Assembly (NCBI RefSeq): GCF_001425445.1
Contig: NZ_LMQU01000013.1
Coordinates: 248,001 to 312,000 of the forward strand
From: Devosia sp. Leaf420
Lineage (GTDB): Bacteria; Pseudomonadota; Alphaproteobacteria; Rhizobiales; Devosiaceae
Direction: 5' to 3'
DNA length: 64,000 nt
The position numbers and the translations under genes are program-made. Shown one piece after another: positions 28,444 to 36,811 of the stretch. A model generated the notes under the pieces. It was not told the DNA's origin and made no database searches. It saw only the letters and a list, made by a program, of their open reading frames with translations. Numbering within the stretch: the stretch's first letter is position 1; each line of letters begins with the position of its first letter.

Positions 28444-29051
28444 CGGGTCGTTCCGTAGGGGGGCTCGGGATAGTATTCCATGACGCGTTGCGTCTCGTGG
28501 GCCATGTCGTGGCCGAACAGGTGACCGACAAACCACAGCGACATGTCGATGCCGGCGGATACACCGCCACTGGTCACGACGCTGCCGTGGCGCACGTAGC
28601 GCTCTTCAGTCGTAAAGTAGGCTTTACGGGCCATGCTGCGCACCCAGTCGAGGGCCACATGATTGGTCGTTGCTCGCTTTCCGTCGAGAAAGCCAGTCTG
28701 ACCCAGCAGCGCAGCACCGGTGCAGACGGAGGCCTGCCATTTTGCGGCCGCCAGATAGTCTCGCAGGGTGTCGATGAACGCGTCGTCCATGATGACAGTA
28801 CGCGTGCCTTTGCCGCCCGGTACGATGACGAGATCGGCATGCGGCGCGTCGGAAAAATCGTAGTCGGCTTCGATGCGGAGACCCTTGGCACAGCGTAGCG
28901 CTTTGTCGGACCATGCCACCGTAAACGTGTTCACTGGCGCACCCACTTGGGCCGCCATTGTGAAAACCTCCCAGGGCCCGACGAAATCCAGTTCCTCGAC
29001 TTCGGGGAATACGACGATGCCCACCTGAAGCGGGTTATTGGCGTCAACCAT
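28440..29051 (-). CDS. DJ-1/PfpI-family protein
   Basis: A 203-residue class I glutamine-amidotransferase-like protein. The nucleophile elbow is [16 protein letters not shown] (Cys at about 107) and the acidic residue lies in [16 protein letters not shown], as in isonitrile hydratase (InhA)-like and AraC-N-terminal-like members. It lacks the DNA-binding domain of the GlxA regulators. It sits between purQ and purL and overlaps the purL start. A purine role is not expected from the family; substrate unknown. Confidence 0.85.
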
Positions 29052-29084
29052 GCTGCACTCCTGGCGGTCTTGCGAGCCGCGCTA

Positions 29085-29753
29085 TCAGGCTGCCTTATTG
29101 AGAAGGGTAGCGAAAAGAGCCCGGCCGTCATCGCCGCCATGGGCGCTTTCGATGAGATTTTCCGGATGCGGCATCAGGCCAAGCACGTTCTTTTCAGCGT
29201 TTAAAATGCCGGCGATATTGTTGATGGACCCGTTTGGATTGGTGGCCTCGGCATAGCGGAACGCCACGCGTCCTTCACCCTCGAGGCGGGCGAGCGTTTC
29301 GGCATCGGCGAAATAGTTGCCGTCGTGATGAGCGACGGGGCAGCGGATGATCTGGCCCTTGGCGTAACCACGCGTGAACGCGTTGTCCGTGTTCGTCACC
29401 TCGAGCTTGACCTCGCGGCAGACGAATTTCAGCGATGTGTTGCGCATTAGCGCGCCCGGCAGAAGCCCGGCTTCGATCAGGATCTGGAAGCCGTTGCAGA
29501 CGCCCAGAACTTTTACGCCTTTGGCGGCACGTTCGCGCACTTTGTCCATCATCGGCGAGCGCGCGGCGATCGCGCCGCAACGCAGATAATCGCCATAGGA
29601 AAAACCGCCGGGAATGACGATCAGGTCGACATCTGGAATATCGGCATCCTGGTGCCAGACGACTGCCGGCTCGGCGCCTCCGATCTTGGTCAGCGCGGCG
29701 ATCATGTCGCGGTCGCGGTTGAGCCCGGGGAAGACGAGAACGGCAGCTTTCAT
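29085..29753 (-). CDS. purQ: phosphoribosylformylglycinamidine synthase, PurQ glutaminase subunit
   Basis: 222 residues, glutamine amidotransferase subunit supplying ammonia to PurL. It has [18 protein letters not shown] at the N-terminus, the nucleophile [20 protein letters not shown] (Cys at about 86), and the catalytic His/Glu in [15 protein letters not shown]. Four bases separate its start from the stop of the secreted protein upstream, suggesting one transcript. Confidence 0.96.
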   Translation of the reverse strand: MKAAVLVFPGLNRDRDMIAALTKIGGAEPAVVWHQDADIPDVDLIVIPGGFSYGDYLRCGAIAARSPMMDKVRERAAKGVKVLGVCNGFQILIEAGLLPGALMRNTSLKFVCREVKLEVTNTDNAFTRGYAKGQIIRCPVAHHDGNYFADAETLARLEGEGRVAFRYAEATNPNGSINNIAGILNAEKNVLGLMPHPENLIESAHGGDDGRALFATLLNKAA

Positions 29754-29757
29754 CAGG

Positions 29758-30279
29758 TCACCTGAAGGTCTGGGGTGCAGCGGCGGAATAGGCTTTCTCC
29801 GCGACGTTGTCCACCACGGTTTGATCCGCGCCGTAAACTCTAATCACCAATTGTTTGCCGTCACTCCACAACTGATAGGTGGTGGAGTAGTCGCCGGTCG
29901 CAATTTTGGCATTGGTCTTGAACCCGACCGCCGGTCCTGACTCGATCTCCTTGGTGCCGAAATATTCGGATTCGCCGCCAAGAGATTGCGCGTTGGCTTT
30001 GCCGAGTTCCGTATAGGTCTCAGTCGTGGTCTCACCAGACCGGACGCGTCCGCCTGTGCCGTCGTCGTTGTGTACCTTGATTTCAAGCATCACCATGCCG
30101 CCCTCACAACTGCCACACATGCCGATATAGGCGCCTTCGCGAACACCGGCGATCCAGTCGGGTGGCGCTATGCCATCGATCGCCAGCGTCTCGAATGTGG
30201 GATTGAGGAATTCGGCATGGGCCGCCACTGGCGCCAGAAGAACGGGCAGGGCGGCGAGGCAGGCAAGGAGAGGACGCAT
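29758..30279 (-). CDS. secreted hypothetical protein upstream of purQ
   Basis: 173 residues from ATG 30279, where a signal peptide starts ([15 protein letters not shown]); the longer frame upstream is not protein-like. The mature part has a Cys pair (GMCGSCEGG) and a beta-rich C-terminus ending SAAAPQTFR. Family not recognised. It is inserted between the acyltransferase and purQ, four bases before purQ, so it is probably cotranscribed. Confidence 0.72.
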   Translation of the reverse strand: MRPLLACLAALPVLLAPVAAHAEFLNPTFETLAIDGIAPPDWIAGVREGAYIGMCGSCEGGMVMLEIKVHNDDGTGGRVRSGETTTETYTELGKANAQSLGGESEYFGTKEIESGPAVGFKTNAKIATGDYSTTYQLWSDGKQLVIRVYGADQTVVDNVAEKAYSAAAPQTFR

Positions 30280-30340
30280 CGGCAGGGCTCCATCTTGGGT
30301 GCCCCGCCGGCCTAGCGAAAGGATTTGGCTACTTCGTGAC

Positions 30341-31417
30341 CTATTCGGCTGGAATGGCCTGCGGATTCGGGGTGGTCGAATTGCCTGTACCGGGCAAATG
30401 GGCCCAGGCTGGACGTTCGAAGAGGAATTTGCCAAAGCCGGTCTTTTCCGTCAGCCACCACAGAATGAGCGGCGAGGCGATGGCAATGGTCATGATGATG
30501 AGGCTGACCAGATTCGGTTCTTCGATACCAACCGCGAGGAGAATAGTGCGGGCAATGCCCATGGGAAGCACAAAGGCCACATAGACCACCAGCGACTTGC
30601 CACCCATCCAGCGCAGCCAGTTCATCCATGGCAGTTTTACCAGCAGTGCGGAGGCGATGCAGATTGCAATGGCACCAGCAATGGCTGCCAGCAGGTGAAT
30701 GCCGGGCAGGGCGCCCCAACCCACTTGAATGTGGACCGGATCGAGCCGGAAGCCGGGTGTAAAAACCAGCACAGCGTTGACCACTGCCCAGGCCGCCAGA
30801 ACACTGAGCGCTGCGCCGACATTTTGGCCTGCCCAATCTGCCAGGCGGAAAATTGCTGGGGCAAAGACGTAGCCGGCGTAGAAATAGACGAAATAGGCGC
30901 AGAACTGGTCGATGAGATAGCTGCCGGTATGGACTGAAGCCATCTGCAGCACCGCACCGACGCCCAACACCAACCAATGCGGGAGCTTGGCCTGATGCAC
31001 GAGTTTGCTGACCAGCCCAAAGACGGCCAGCATGTAGATGAACCACAGCACGCCATAGGGCTCGATCACCGCCCAGGCGAGATAGCTCAGTGCGCCGCCT
31101 GGATCGCGGCCGACCAGCGCCACCTTGAAGATGATGTGGATGACCGCCCAGAGGACGTAGAAATAGAGATAATGGACCACCCGGCGATCGGCGTAGGCGC
31201 GCCATGGTCGATCGATCACCTGGCTCAGGAACAGGCCCGAGATCAGAAAGAATTCCGGCATGCGGAAGGGCATGGCGAAGGCGATCGTCCAATGGAGGAA
31301 ACCGGTTTGACCGGTATCCTCGCCGACGCTCGACGCGCAATACATGATGACGACCAGAAAAATGGACAGGCCCTTGGCCATATCCACCCAATCGAGCCTC
31401 TGCTTACTCAAGCCCAT
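30341..31417 (-). CDS. acyltransferase-3 family membrane protein
   Basis: 358 residues with about ten helices. The N-terminus (LDWVDMAKGLSIFLVVIMYC) and the PFRMPEFFLISGLFLSQV segment are typical of Acyltransferase_3/OpgC-like enzymes, which O-acylate glycans, lipids or osmoregulated glucans. The usual catalytic His after helix 1 is not apparent here (MYCASS instead of xxHxx), which may mean altered activity. It lies in the purine cluster without an obvious link to it. Confidence 0.8.
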   Translation of the reverse strand: MGLSKQRLDWVDMAKGLSIFLVVIMYCASSVGEDTGQTGFLHWTIAFAMPFRMPEFFLISGLFLSQVIDRPWRAYADRRVVHYLYFYVLWAVIHIIFKVALVGRDPGGALSYLAWAVIEPYGVLWFIYMLAVFGLVSKLVHQAKLPHWLVLGVGAVLQMASVHTGSYLIDQFCAYFVYFYAGYVFAPAIFRLADWAGQNVGAALSVLAAWAVVNAVLVFTPGFRLDPVHIQVGWGALPGIHLLAAIAGAIAICIASALLVKLPWMNWLRWMGGKSLVVYVAFVLPMGIARTILLAVGIEEPNLVSLIIMTIAIASPLILWWLTEKTGFGKFLFERPAWAHLPGTGNSTTPNPQAIPAE

Positions 31418-31535
31418 AACCGCATTCCCCGCATGATGACGGGTGCAGATTAGCGTATCCCTTCGACCAGCCGGTTAAACCGGTCGGTGGGTTTGGAAGC
31501 ATTTGCCGGCTTGGTAATTAATGCCCTAAAGCCGG

Positions 31536-31628
31536 TCAGACCGGCACAGGCACCGAGGCATAGGCCGCAAAAAGCAGGCCGATGGAGGCGAAGAACAAGA
31601 CCGAAAGAGCAATTTGGGTTTTACGCAT
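31536..31628 (-). CDS. candidate 30-codon membrane microprotein
   Basis: A short frame from ATG 31628 to TGA 31536 encodes 30 residues: a basic start (MRKTQ), one hydrophobic helix (IALSVLFFASIGLLFAAYAS) and a short VPVPV tail. AGGA lies about nine bases upstream of the ATG. The stop is inside a small hairpin GCCGGT/ACCGGC (31531-31545). The 265-bp gap it occupies has no other gene. Composition fits a single-pass inner-membrane protein; expression is unproven. Confidence 0.5.
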   Translation of the reverse strand: MRKTQIALSVLFFASIGLLFAAYASVPVPV

Positions 31629-31682
31629 GATGGTACTGTCCTGCGCCAAATGGGGCGCGCCAGTTGTTATCGCAATTAAGCG

Positions 31683-31925
31683 TTAATTAGAGATTTCGAT
31701 CTGGTAGTTTTCGATCACGGTATTGGCGAGAAGCTTCTCGCACATGCCTGTTAACTGGGTCCGGGCGGCAGCCTCATCGGTGCCATCGAGAACCAGATCA
31801 AAAACCTTGCCCTGGCGAACGCCGGAGACGCCGCCAAAGCCGAGGGAGGACAGGGAGCCTTCGATGGCTTGGCCCTGCGGATCGAGAACGCCATTCTTGA
31901 GCGTGACGGTGACGCGCGCTTTCAT
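31683..31925 (-). CDS. purS: phosphoribosylformylglycinamidine synthase, PurS subunit
   Basis: 80 residues, small structural subunit linking PurQ and PurL. The N-terminus VTVTLKNGVLDPQGQAIEGS and the ending LANTVIENYQIEIS are family signatures. It lies 16 bp after purC and 4.5 other genes upstream of purL, an unusual separation from purQ, which normally follows directly. Confidence 0.94.
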   Translation of the reverse strand: MKARVTVTLKNGVLDPQGQAIEGSLSSLGFGGVSGVRQGKVFDLVLDGTDEAAARTQLTGMCEKLLANTVIENYQIEISN

Positions 31926-31941
31926 CAGCTTTTCCCGAAAA

Positions 31942-32706
31942 TTACTGGACCAAGCGCGGACCGGTGGTCAGCGCATTGTCGTTTTCAACCAGGATACCGA
32001 GGCGCTGGGCCACTTCACGATAGCTTTCGACAAGACCGCCAAGGTTTTCGCGGAATCGGTCCTTGTCGAGCTTGTTGCGAGTCTTGATGTCCCAGAGGCG
32101 GCAATTGTCCGGGCTGATTTCGTCAGCCAGCACGATGCGCATGAGATCGCCTTCATAGAGGCGGCCGCATTCGATCTTGAAATCGACGAGCTGGATGCCG
32201 ACGCCCATGAAGAGGCCGGTCAGGAAGTCGTTGACGCGGATCGCGAGGCTCATGATGTCGTCGAGCTCGGCAGGGGTCGCCCAACCGAAAGCCGTGATGT
32301 GCTCTTCGGAAACCATCGGGTCGCCGAGCGCATCGTCCTTGTAGCAGAATTCGATGATCGAGCGCGGCAGTTGCGTGCCAGTCTCGAGGCCAAGGCGCTT
32401 GACCAGCGAACCGGCCGCAAAATTGCGCACGATGATTTCGAGCGGGATGATCTCGACTTCCTTGATCAGTTGCTCGCGCATATTGATCCGGCGCAGGAAA
32501 TGGGTCGGGATGCCCATGGCATTGAGCTTGGTGAACACGAATTCCGAGATTCGGTTGTTCAACACGCCCTTACCGTCGATCACTTCATGCCGGGCGCCGT
32601 TTCCGGCGGTGGCATCGTCCTTGAAATACTGGACCAGAGTGCCGGGCTCAGGACCCTCAAAAAGGATCTTTGCCTTGCCCTCGTAGATTTTGCGTCGACG
32701 ATTCAT
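31942..32706 (-). CDS. purC: SAICAR synthase
   Basis: 254 residues from ATG 32706; converts CAIR and aspartate to SAICAR with ATP. Seen: [60 protein letters not shown], and [10 protein letters not shown]. It leads the minus-strand purine transcript and is divergent from the DUF1476 gene. The longer reading frame upstream is not supported. Confidence 0.96.
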   Translation of the reverse strand: MNRRRKIYEGKAKILFEGPEPGTLVQYFKDDATAGNGARHEVIDGKGVLNNRISEFVFTKLNAMGIPTHFLRRINMREQLIKEVEIIPLEIIVRNFAAGSLVKRLGLETGTQLPRSIIEFCYKDDALGDPMVSEEHITAFGWATPAELDDIMSLAIRVNDFLTGLFMGVGIQLVDFKIECGRLYEGDLMRIVLADEISPDNCRLWDIKTRNKLDKDRFRENLGGLVESYREVAQRLGILVENDNALTTGPRLVQ

Positions 32707-32896
32707 GAGGTTTCCGCTGCCGTGAAAAAGCGCACCGTTTAGGCGCGCTTCATGCGCTAGAACCAGGCGGAATTGCAAGCGCTTTCATGGAGGCCGACGT
32801 CTTGGGGCACTGGACTGTTGCCTCCGTCACACAAGGTCGCAGGGCCGTCCATGCCGTTGATTTGCTTGTCTCGACCGCCTATGTCGGTCTTGAGAC

Positions 32897-32910
32897 GCCG
32901 GAATTCCGGC
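32897..32910. promoter_or_regulatory. 14-bp perfect palindrome upstream of DUF1476 gene
   Basis: GCCGGAATTCCGGC, 25 bp before the DUF1476 start, in the 228-bp divergent region shared with purC. It may be an operator or hairpin; no partner regulator is visible nearby. Confidence 0.35.
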
Positions 32911-32934
32911 ACGTTGGTCAACATGGGAGAGATC

Positions 32935-33258
32935 ATGAGCGCGTTCGACGACCGTCAGAAGGGCCAGGAAGCCAAATTTGCCTTCGATTCTGAAAAGAAG
33001 TTCAAGGCAGAAGCCCGCCGCAACAAGCTGCTCGGCATTTGGGCCGCAGAACTGATGAGCCTCACGGGTGACGAAGCCAAAGCCTATGCGGCCGAGGTCG
33101 TTGCTGCCGATTTTGAAGAGGCCGGCGAAGAGGACGTGTTCCGGAAGGTGTCGGGCGATCTCAAGGCCAAGGGCATCTCGGTCGGCGACGACGTGATTCG
33201 TCAGAAGATGTCGACGCTGGTCGCGGTTGCCAATGAACAGATCGCCTCCGAGGGCTGA
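32935..33258 (+). CDS. DUF1476 protein (alphaproteobacterial F1-ATPase inhibitor zeta-like)
   Basis: 107 residues, four-helix protein: SAFDDRQKGQEAKFAFDSEK, ARRNKLLGIWAAELMSL and DDVIRQKMSTLVAVANEQIA match DUF1476, which includes the zeta subunit that inhibits F1F0-ATPase in Paracoccus. GGGAGA before ATG 32935 defines the start. It is divergent from purC, an arrangement common in Rhizobiales. The inhibitory role is by family only. Confidence 0.85.
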   Translation: MSAFDDRQKGQEAKFAFDSEKKFKAEARRNKLLGIWAAELMSLTGDEAKAYAAEVVAADFEEAGEEDVFRKVSGDLKAKGISVGDDVIRQKMSTLVAVANEQIASEG

Positions 33259-33269
33259 CCGTCAGGCTT

Positions 33270-33300
33270 AAAAAATAAGGAGCCGACCATGGCCGGCTCC
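33270..33300 (-). terminator. terminator of DUF1344 copy 1 (shared with DUF1476)
   Basis: GGAGCCG / CGGCTCC stem (33279-33300). On the minus strand it is followed by TTATTTTTTAAG, which gives the T-run for the DUF1344 gene. Confidence 0.75.
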
Positions 33301-33310
33301 CTCGACTAGA

Positions 33311-33616
33311 CTAGCCGATCGTTACTCGGGTCGCTTCATAGGCGCGGCCATTCATCTTCCACTGCACGGTTACCTTTTCACCCGCCTTGAGGCCGGGGTC
33401 CTTGAATGTGGCGGGCAGTTGGTAGGTCTTCCCATCCGCCAGGGTCAGCGTGTGTGCCTTGAGGTCGATCGACTTCACGGTGCTCAAAATCGACTGCTCA
33501 GCCTGTGCCGAGACGGCCGGCTTAGCGGCCGGAGCCATTGCCGTGGCGGCGAATGCGCCGCTGGCTGGGGCTGCGACGAGCAGGGCAACAAAGAGCGGTG
33601 CGATATATTTGCGCAT
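33311..33616 (-). CDS. DUF1344 secreted protein, copy 1
   Basis: 101 residues. Signal peptide MRKYIAPLFVALLVAAPASG to about residue 26, a short Ala/Pro linker, then a small beta domain (STVKSIDLKAHTLTLADGKT and GEKVTVQWKMNGRAYEATRV) typical of DUF1344, a periplasmic family of unknown role. It is a tandem paralogue of the gene at 33944; the signal peptides and about 240 bp of leader are also shared. ATG 33616 matches the start of its twin. Confidence 0.85.
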   Translation of the reverse strand: MRKYIAPLFVALLVAAPASGAFAATAMAPAAKPAVSAQAEQSILSTVKSIDLKAHTLTLADGKTYQLPATFKDPGLKAGEKVTVQWKMNGRAYEATRVTIG

Positions 33617-33850
33617 GATGGTCTCCATGAGACTGGCCGATGCGCGGCCATAAAAGTCGGCTTTCAGGGGTCGTCGCGTCGCGGGATGCTTCGTTTCCCG
33701 CCGGCGGCTCCAAACCGACGAGAACTGGTTTAGGCCTGGCCAACCGGCTTCTCAAGTTAAGAACATTTAATTCTGCGGCTCCAGATTTCGCCTGAATTTC
33801 AGTGAGTTAGGCGACATTTCGGCAAATCAGCGTCGGTCTGGAGCCGTTCT
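33617..33850 (-). promoter_or_regulatory. conserved leader/promoter region of DUF1344 copy 1
   Basis: This region (minus strand) is closely similar to that of copy 2 (34256-34489). Shared elements are the 15-bp near-palindrome TTCTCAAGTTAAGAA (33749-33763), the stretch CTCCAAACCGACGAG (about 33709-33723), a GGCCG/CGGCC hairpin near the ribosome-binding site, and a stem TCGCCT/AGGCGA (33788-33814). With the terminator of copy 2 this accounts for the whole 327-bp gap, which contains no gene. Confidence 0.6.
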
Positions 33851-33877
33851 AAATCCTCGCGTTGATCGACCAAAAGA

Positions 33878-33908
33878 AAAAGGCCGCCCGGATGCCGGAC
33901 GGCCTTTG
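33878..33908 (-). terminator. terminator of DUF1344 copy 2
   Basis: AGGCCGCCCGG / CCGGACGGCCT stem with a three-base loop. On the minus strand it is followed by TTTTTCTTTTGG. Confidence 0.85.
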
Positions 33909-33943
33909 TGCAAGGAAAAAGTAGGGAGATTTCTCTCCTTCGA

Positions 33944-34255
33944 TTAGCCGACGTTGATCGCGGTCACATCGTGGCTCGAACCATTCTGCTTATAGTGAAC
34001 GGTCACCTTTTCACCCGATTTGACATCGGGGAACTTGGTATTGAGCGGCAGGAAGTACCAGCTACCATCCGCGAGCTCGAGGGAACGAGCCGTCAGGTTG
34101 AAGCTCTTTACTGTGCCATTGATGGATTGATCGGCAGAGGTCGATGCAGACGCTGCGGGCTTGGCAGCGGTAGCCATGGCCGTGGCGGCAAAGGCACCAC
34201 TTGCCGGTGCGGCAACGAGCAAAGCGAGAAAGAGTGGAGCGACGAACTTGCGCAT
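33944..34255 (-). CDS. DUF1344 secreted protein, copy 2
   Basis: 103 residues with signal peptide MRKFVAPLFLALLVAAPASG, a short Ala/Ser/Thr linker, and the DUF1344 domain (NGTVKSFNLTARSLELADGS, then GEKVTVHYKQNGSSHDVTAI). The signal peptide differs from that of copy 1 at only two of the first twenty residues, whereas the mature domain has diverged much more. Located in the periplasm. Function unknown. Confidence 0.85.
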   Translation of the reverse strand: MRKFVAPLFLALLVAAPASGAFAATAMATAAKPAASASTSADQSINGTVKSFNLTARSLELADGSWYFLPLNTKFPDVKSGEKVTVHYKQNGSSHDVTAINVG

Positions 34256-34489
34256 GAAATGTCTCCATGAGACGGGCCGATGCGCGGCCATAAGTCGGTT
34301 TTCGGGGGTCGTCGCGTCGCGGGTCCTTCGTTCCCGCCGGCGGCTCCAAACCGACGAGCACTGGTCTAGGCCTCGCCACGCTGGTTCTCAAGTTAAGAAG
34401 ATTTAATTCCCGAACGCCAGATTCCGCCCAAATTTCAGGAAGTTAGGCGGAAAGCCGGCAAATCGGCGTCGAACTGGAGCAGTTCTAAT
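34256..34489 (-). promoter_or_regulatory. conserved leader/promoter region of DUF1344 copy 2
   Basis: Twin of 33617-33850. TTCTCAAGTTAAGAA is at 34385-34399 and the stem CCGCC/GGCGG at 34424-34450. The outer base pair of this stem changes from T-A in copy 1 to C-G here, a covariation that supports a real hairpin or a selected inverted repeat. Confidence 0.6.
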
Positions 34490-34902
34490 CAGGGTCGGAT
34501 GACCATGGCCATGCCGATCGATTTCGGCATGACTGGTTCAAACCCGTATTTGGCATAGAGATGCTTGGCGTCGCCATCGGCCACGAGGCTGACATAGGCG
34601 CCCGATGGCGCGTGGCTGTGCAAGCGCGCGACCAGAGCTGTCATGATCGCCTTGCCTAGGCCCTTGCCCTGATGCTCAGGCTCGACGGCCATATCAACGA
34701 TCTGAAAAGCCGTGCCGCCATCACCGATAATCCGACCCATGGCGACAGGTCGTTCGGCGAAAATGAAATGGATGCCATACCACGTGTTGGGCAGACCAGC
34801 TTCTGCGCCCTCGCGCGTCTTGGGACTAAGCCCTGATACGACCCGCAAGCGGAGGTAGTCATCCACCTCGGGCGACTGTTCGACAAGCGTGTAGCCGTCC
34901 AT
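34489..34902 (-). CDS. GNAT acetyltransferase
   Basis: 137 residues with acetyl-CoA signature AVEPEHQGKGLGKAIMTALV and C-terminal LVADGDAKHLYAKYGFEPVM. The ATG at 34902 overlaps the stop of the upstream hydrolase (TGATG), ruling out the longer frame. Its arrangement in a purB-hydrolase-GNAT string suggests cotranscription with purB. Substrate unknown. Confidence 0.85.
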   Translation of the reverse strand: MDGYTLVEQSPEVDDYLRLRVVSGLSPKTREGAEAGLPNTWYGIHFIFAERPVAMGRIIGDGGTAFQIVDMAVEPEHQGKGLGKAIMTALVARLHSHAPSGAYVSLVADGDAKHLYAKYGFEPVMPKSIGMAMVIRP

Positions 34903-35453
34903 CACAGCCGCTGCATCAGGCGGGTAAACATCATGAGCCCTTCGGGCCAAGGACCATGGCCGGACTGCACATTGATATGCCCCGCATCTCCAGCTTGATG
35001 AAAATCCGATCCCCAGGCCGCAGCATAGTCTGCAGCGCGCTCCAAAGAACAATAGGGGTCGGTGTCCGAAATCACGAGCAGTGACGGGAAGGGCAGCGGA
35101 TCGCGCGACACGGGCGCAAATGCTGTTGCTTCCTCCGGCACGCTGGCATTGAGCTCAATGTCGGGGGGCGAGACGAGCAACGCGCCCTTCACGCGGCCTT
35201 CGGGAAACCGCGACGCCGCTTGCGCAAGTGCAATGCACGCAAGCGAATGGGCGACAAAGACCACAGGCCGATTGGCCAGCTCGACAGCCTTAACGATCGT
35301 ATCGACCCAATCCTCCGGATCGGGCTCGTCCCACTCGGCCTGCTCGACGATGGCGGCGGTCGACATCTTTTCGGCCCAACGCACCTGCCAATGGCTCGGC
35401 CCGGCGGCGCCGAGCCCAGGCAGAATCAGGATATCGGTTTCAGCAATTCTCAT
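34902..35453 (-). CDS. RBBP9/YdeN-type alpha/beta hydrolase
   Basis: 183-residue serine hydrolase: DILILPGLGAAGPSHWQVRW at the N-terminus, nucleophile in VVFVAHSLACIALAQAA, Asp in LLVISDTDPYCSLERA, and His in AGDAGHINVQSGHGPWPEG. The last is diagnostic of the RBBP9/YdeN family. Overlaps purB by four bases (ATGA) and the GNAT start by one base. Substrate unknown. Confidence 0.88.
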   Translation of the reverse strand: MRIAETDILILPGLGAAGPSHWQVRWAEKMSTAAIVEQAEWDEPDPEDWVDTIVKAVELANRPVVFVAHSLACIALAQAASRFPEGRVKGALLVSPPDIELNASVPEEATAFAPVSRDPLPFPSLLVISDTDPYCSLERAADYAAAWGSDFHQAGDAGHINVQSGHGPWPEGLMMFTRLMQRL

Positions 35454-36781
35454 GCGCCGAAGACCCGCGAGAAAATCGTGTCGACATGCTTGAGATGGTA
35501 AGCGTCATCGAACATGTCGTCGATTTGCGCATCCGACAGCGTTACCGCCGGATCCGCCTTGAGGTTCTGCGCGAAAAGTCCGGCACGATCGCCGCGATGC
35601 TCCCAGACCTTCATCGCATTGCGCTGAACGGCCGAATAGGAATCTTCGCGGCTGTAACCAGCCTGGGTCAGTGCAAGCAACACCCGCTGCGAATTGTGGA
35701 GGCCGCCGAGCAGGTCGAGGTTTTTCCGCATGTTCTCCGGATAGACGACCAGCTTGTCGATGACGCCGGTAAGGCGCGCGAGCGCGAAATCGAGCGTGAT
35801 TGTAGCATCCGGGCCGATCATGCGCTCGACCGAAGAGTGAGAAATATCGCGCTCATGCCAGAGGGCCACGTTTTCGAGCGCCGGGGTCACCATGCCGCGC
35901 ACGAGACGCGCGAGCCCAGTCAGGTTTTCGGTAAGCACCGGGTTACGCTTGTGCGGCATGGCCGACGAGCCCTTCTGACCCGGCGAGAAGTATTCTTCGG
36001 CCTCCAGCACTTCCGTGCGCTGTAGGTGGCGGATCTCGACGGCAACGCGCTCGATCGATGAAGCGATAACGCCAAGGGTAGCAAAGAACATGGCGTGACG
36101 ATCGCGCGGGATGACCTGGGTCGAGACTGGCTCGATCGAAAGGCCCAGCTTTTCAGCCACATATTCTTCGACCTGCGGGTCGATATTGGCGAAGGTGCCA
36201 ATGGCCCCGGAAATGGCGCAGGTGGCGATCTCGTCGCGCGCTGCCACAAGCCGGGCGCGATTGCGCGAAAACTCGGCATAGGCCTCGGCGAGCTTCACGC
36301 CGAAGGTCGTCGGCTCGGCATGGATACCGTGGCTGCGGCCGATGGTGATCGTGTGCTTGTGCTCCATCGCGCGACGCTTCAGCGCCTCGAGCAGAGCATC
36401 GATATCGGCGAGCAGGATGTTGGCGGCGCGCTTCATCTGCACCGAGAGCGTCGTGTCGAGGATATCTGAAGAGGTCATGCCCTGATGCACGAAGCGGGCA
36501 TCCGGGCCGACGATCTCAGAGAGGTGCGTCAGGAACGCGATGACATCGTGCTTGGTCGTGCGCTCGATCTCGTCGATGCGCTCGACGTCGAACCCGTAGT
36601 CGCCCATCTCCGCCTTGCGGGCGTTCATCACGTTCCAGATCTTGTCGGCACTTTCTTTGGGCACGACACCGAGCTCGGCGAGTTTGCTTGTCGCGTGGGC
36701 CTCGATTTCGAACCAGATAGCGAAGCGGGTTTCGGCCGACCAGTTGGCCACCATTTCGGGACGGGAATAGCGCGGGATCAT
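35450..36781 (-). CDS. purB: adenylosuccinate lyase
   Basis: 443 residues; cleaves SAICAR and adenylosuccinate, releasing fumarate, in purine synthesis. Seen: MIPRYSRPEMVANWSAETRF, HQGMTSSDILDTTLSVQMKR with the TSSD loop, and the signature QKGSSAMPHKRNPVLTEN. It is 30 bp downstream of rpe on the same strand. Length and motifs fit the short bacterial PurB of Alphaproteobacteria. Confidence 0.96.
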   Translation of the reverse strand: MIPRYSRPEMVANWSAETRFAIWFEIEAHATSKLAELGVVPKESADKIWNVMNARKAEMGDYGFDVERIDEIERTTKHDVIAFLTHLSEIVGPDARFVHQGMTSSDILDTTLSVQMKRAANILLADIDALLEALKRRAMEHKHTITIGRSHGIHAEPTTFGVKLAEAYAEFSRNRARLVAARDEIATCAISGAIGTFANIDPQVEEYVAEKLGLSIEPVSTQVIPRDRHAMFFATLGVIASSIERVAVEIRHLQRTEVLEAEEYFSPGQKGSSAMPHKRNPVLTENLTGLARLVRGMVTPALENVALWHERDISHSSVERMIGPDATITLDFALARLTGVIDKLVVYPENMRKNLDLLGGLHNSQRVLLALTQAGYSREDSYSAVQRNAMKVWEHRGDRAGLFAQNLKADPAVTLSDAQIDDMFDDAYHLKHVDTIFSRVFGA

Positions 36782-36811
36782 GGACTTAGCCCTAAAAGGT
36801 CAGAAGTGGAG

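Noticed and set aside
31723..32742. 339-codon plus-strand frame covering purS and purC.
   Set aside because: It spans two real minus-strand genes and their spacer, and has no recognisable domain.
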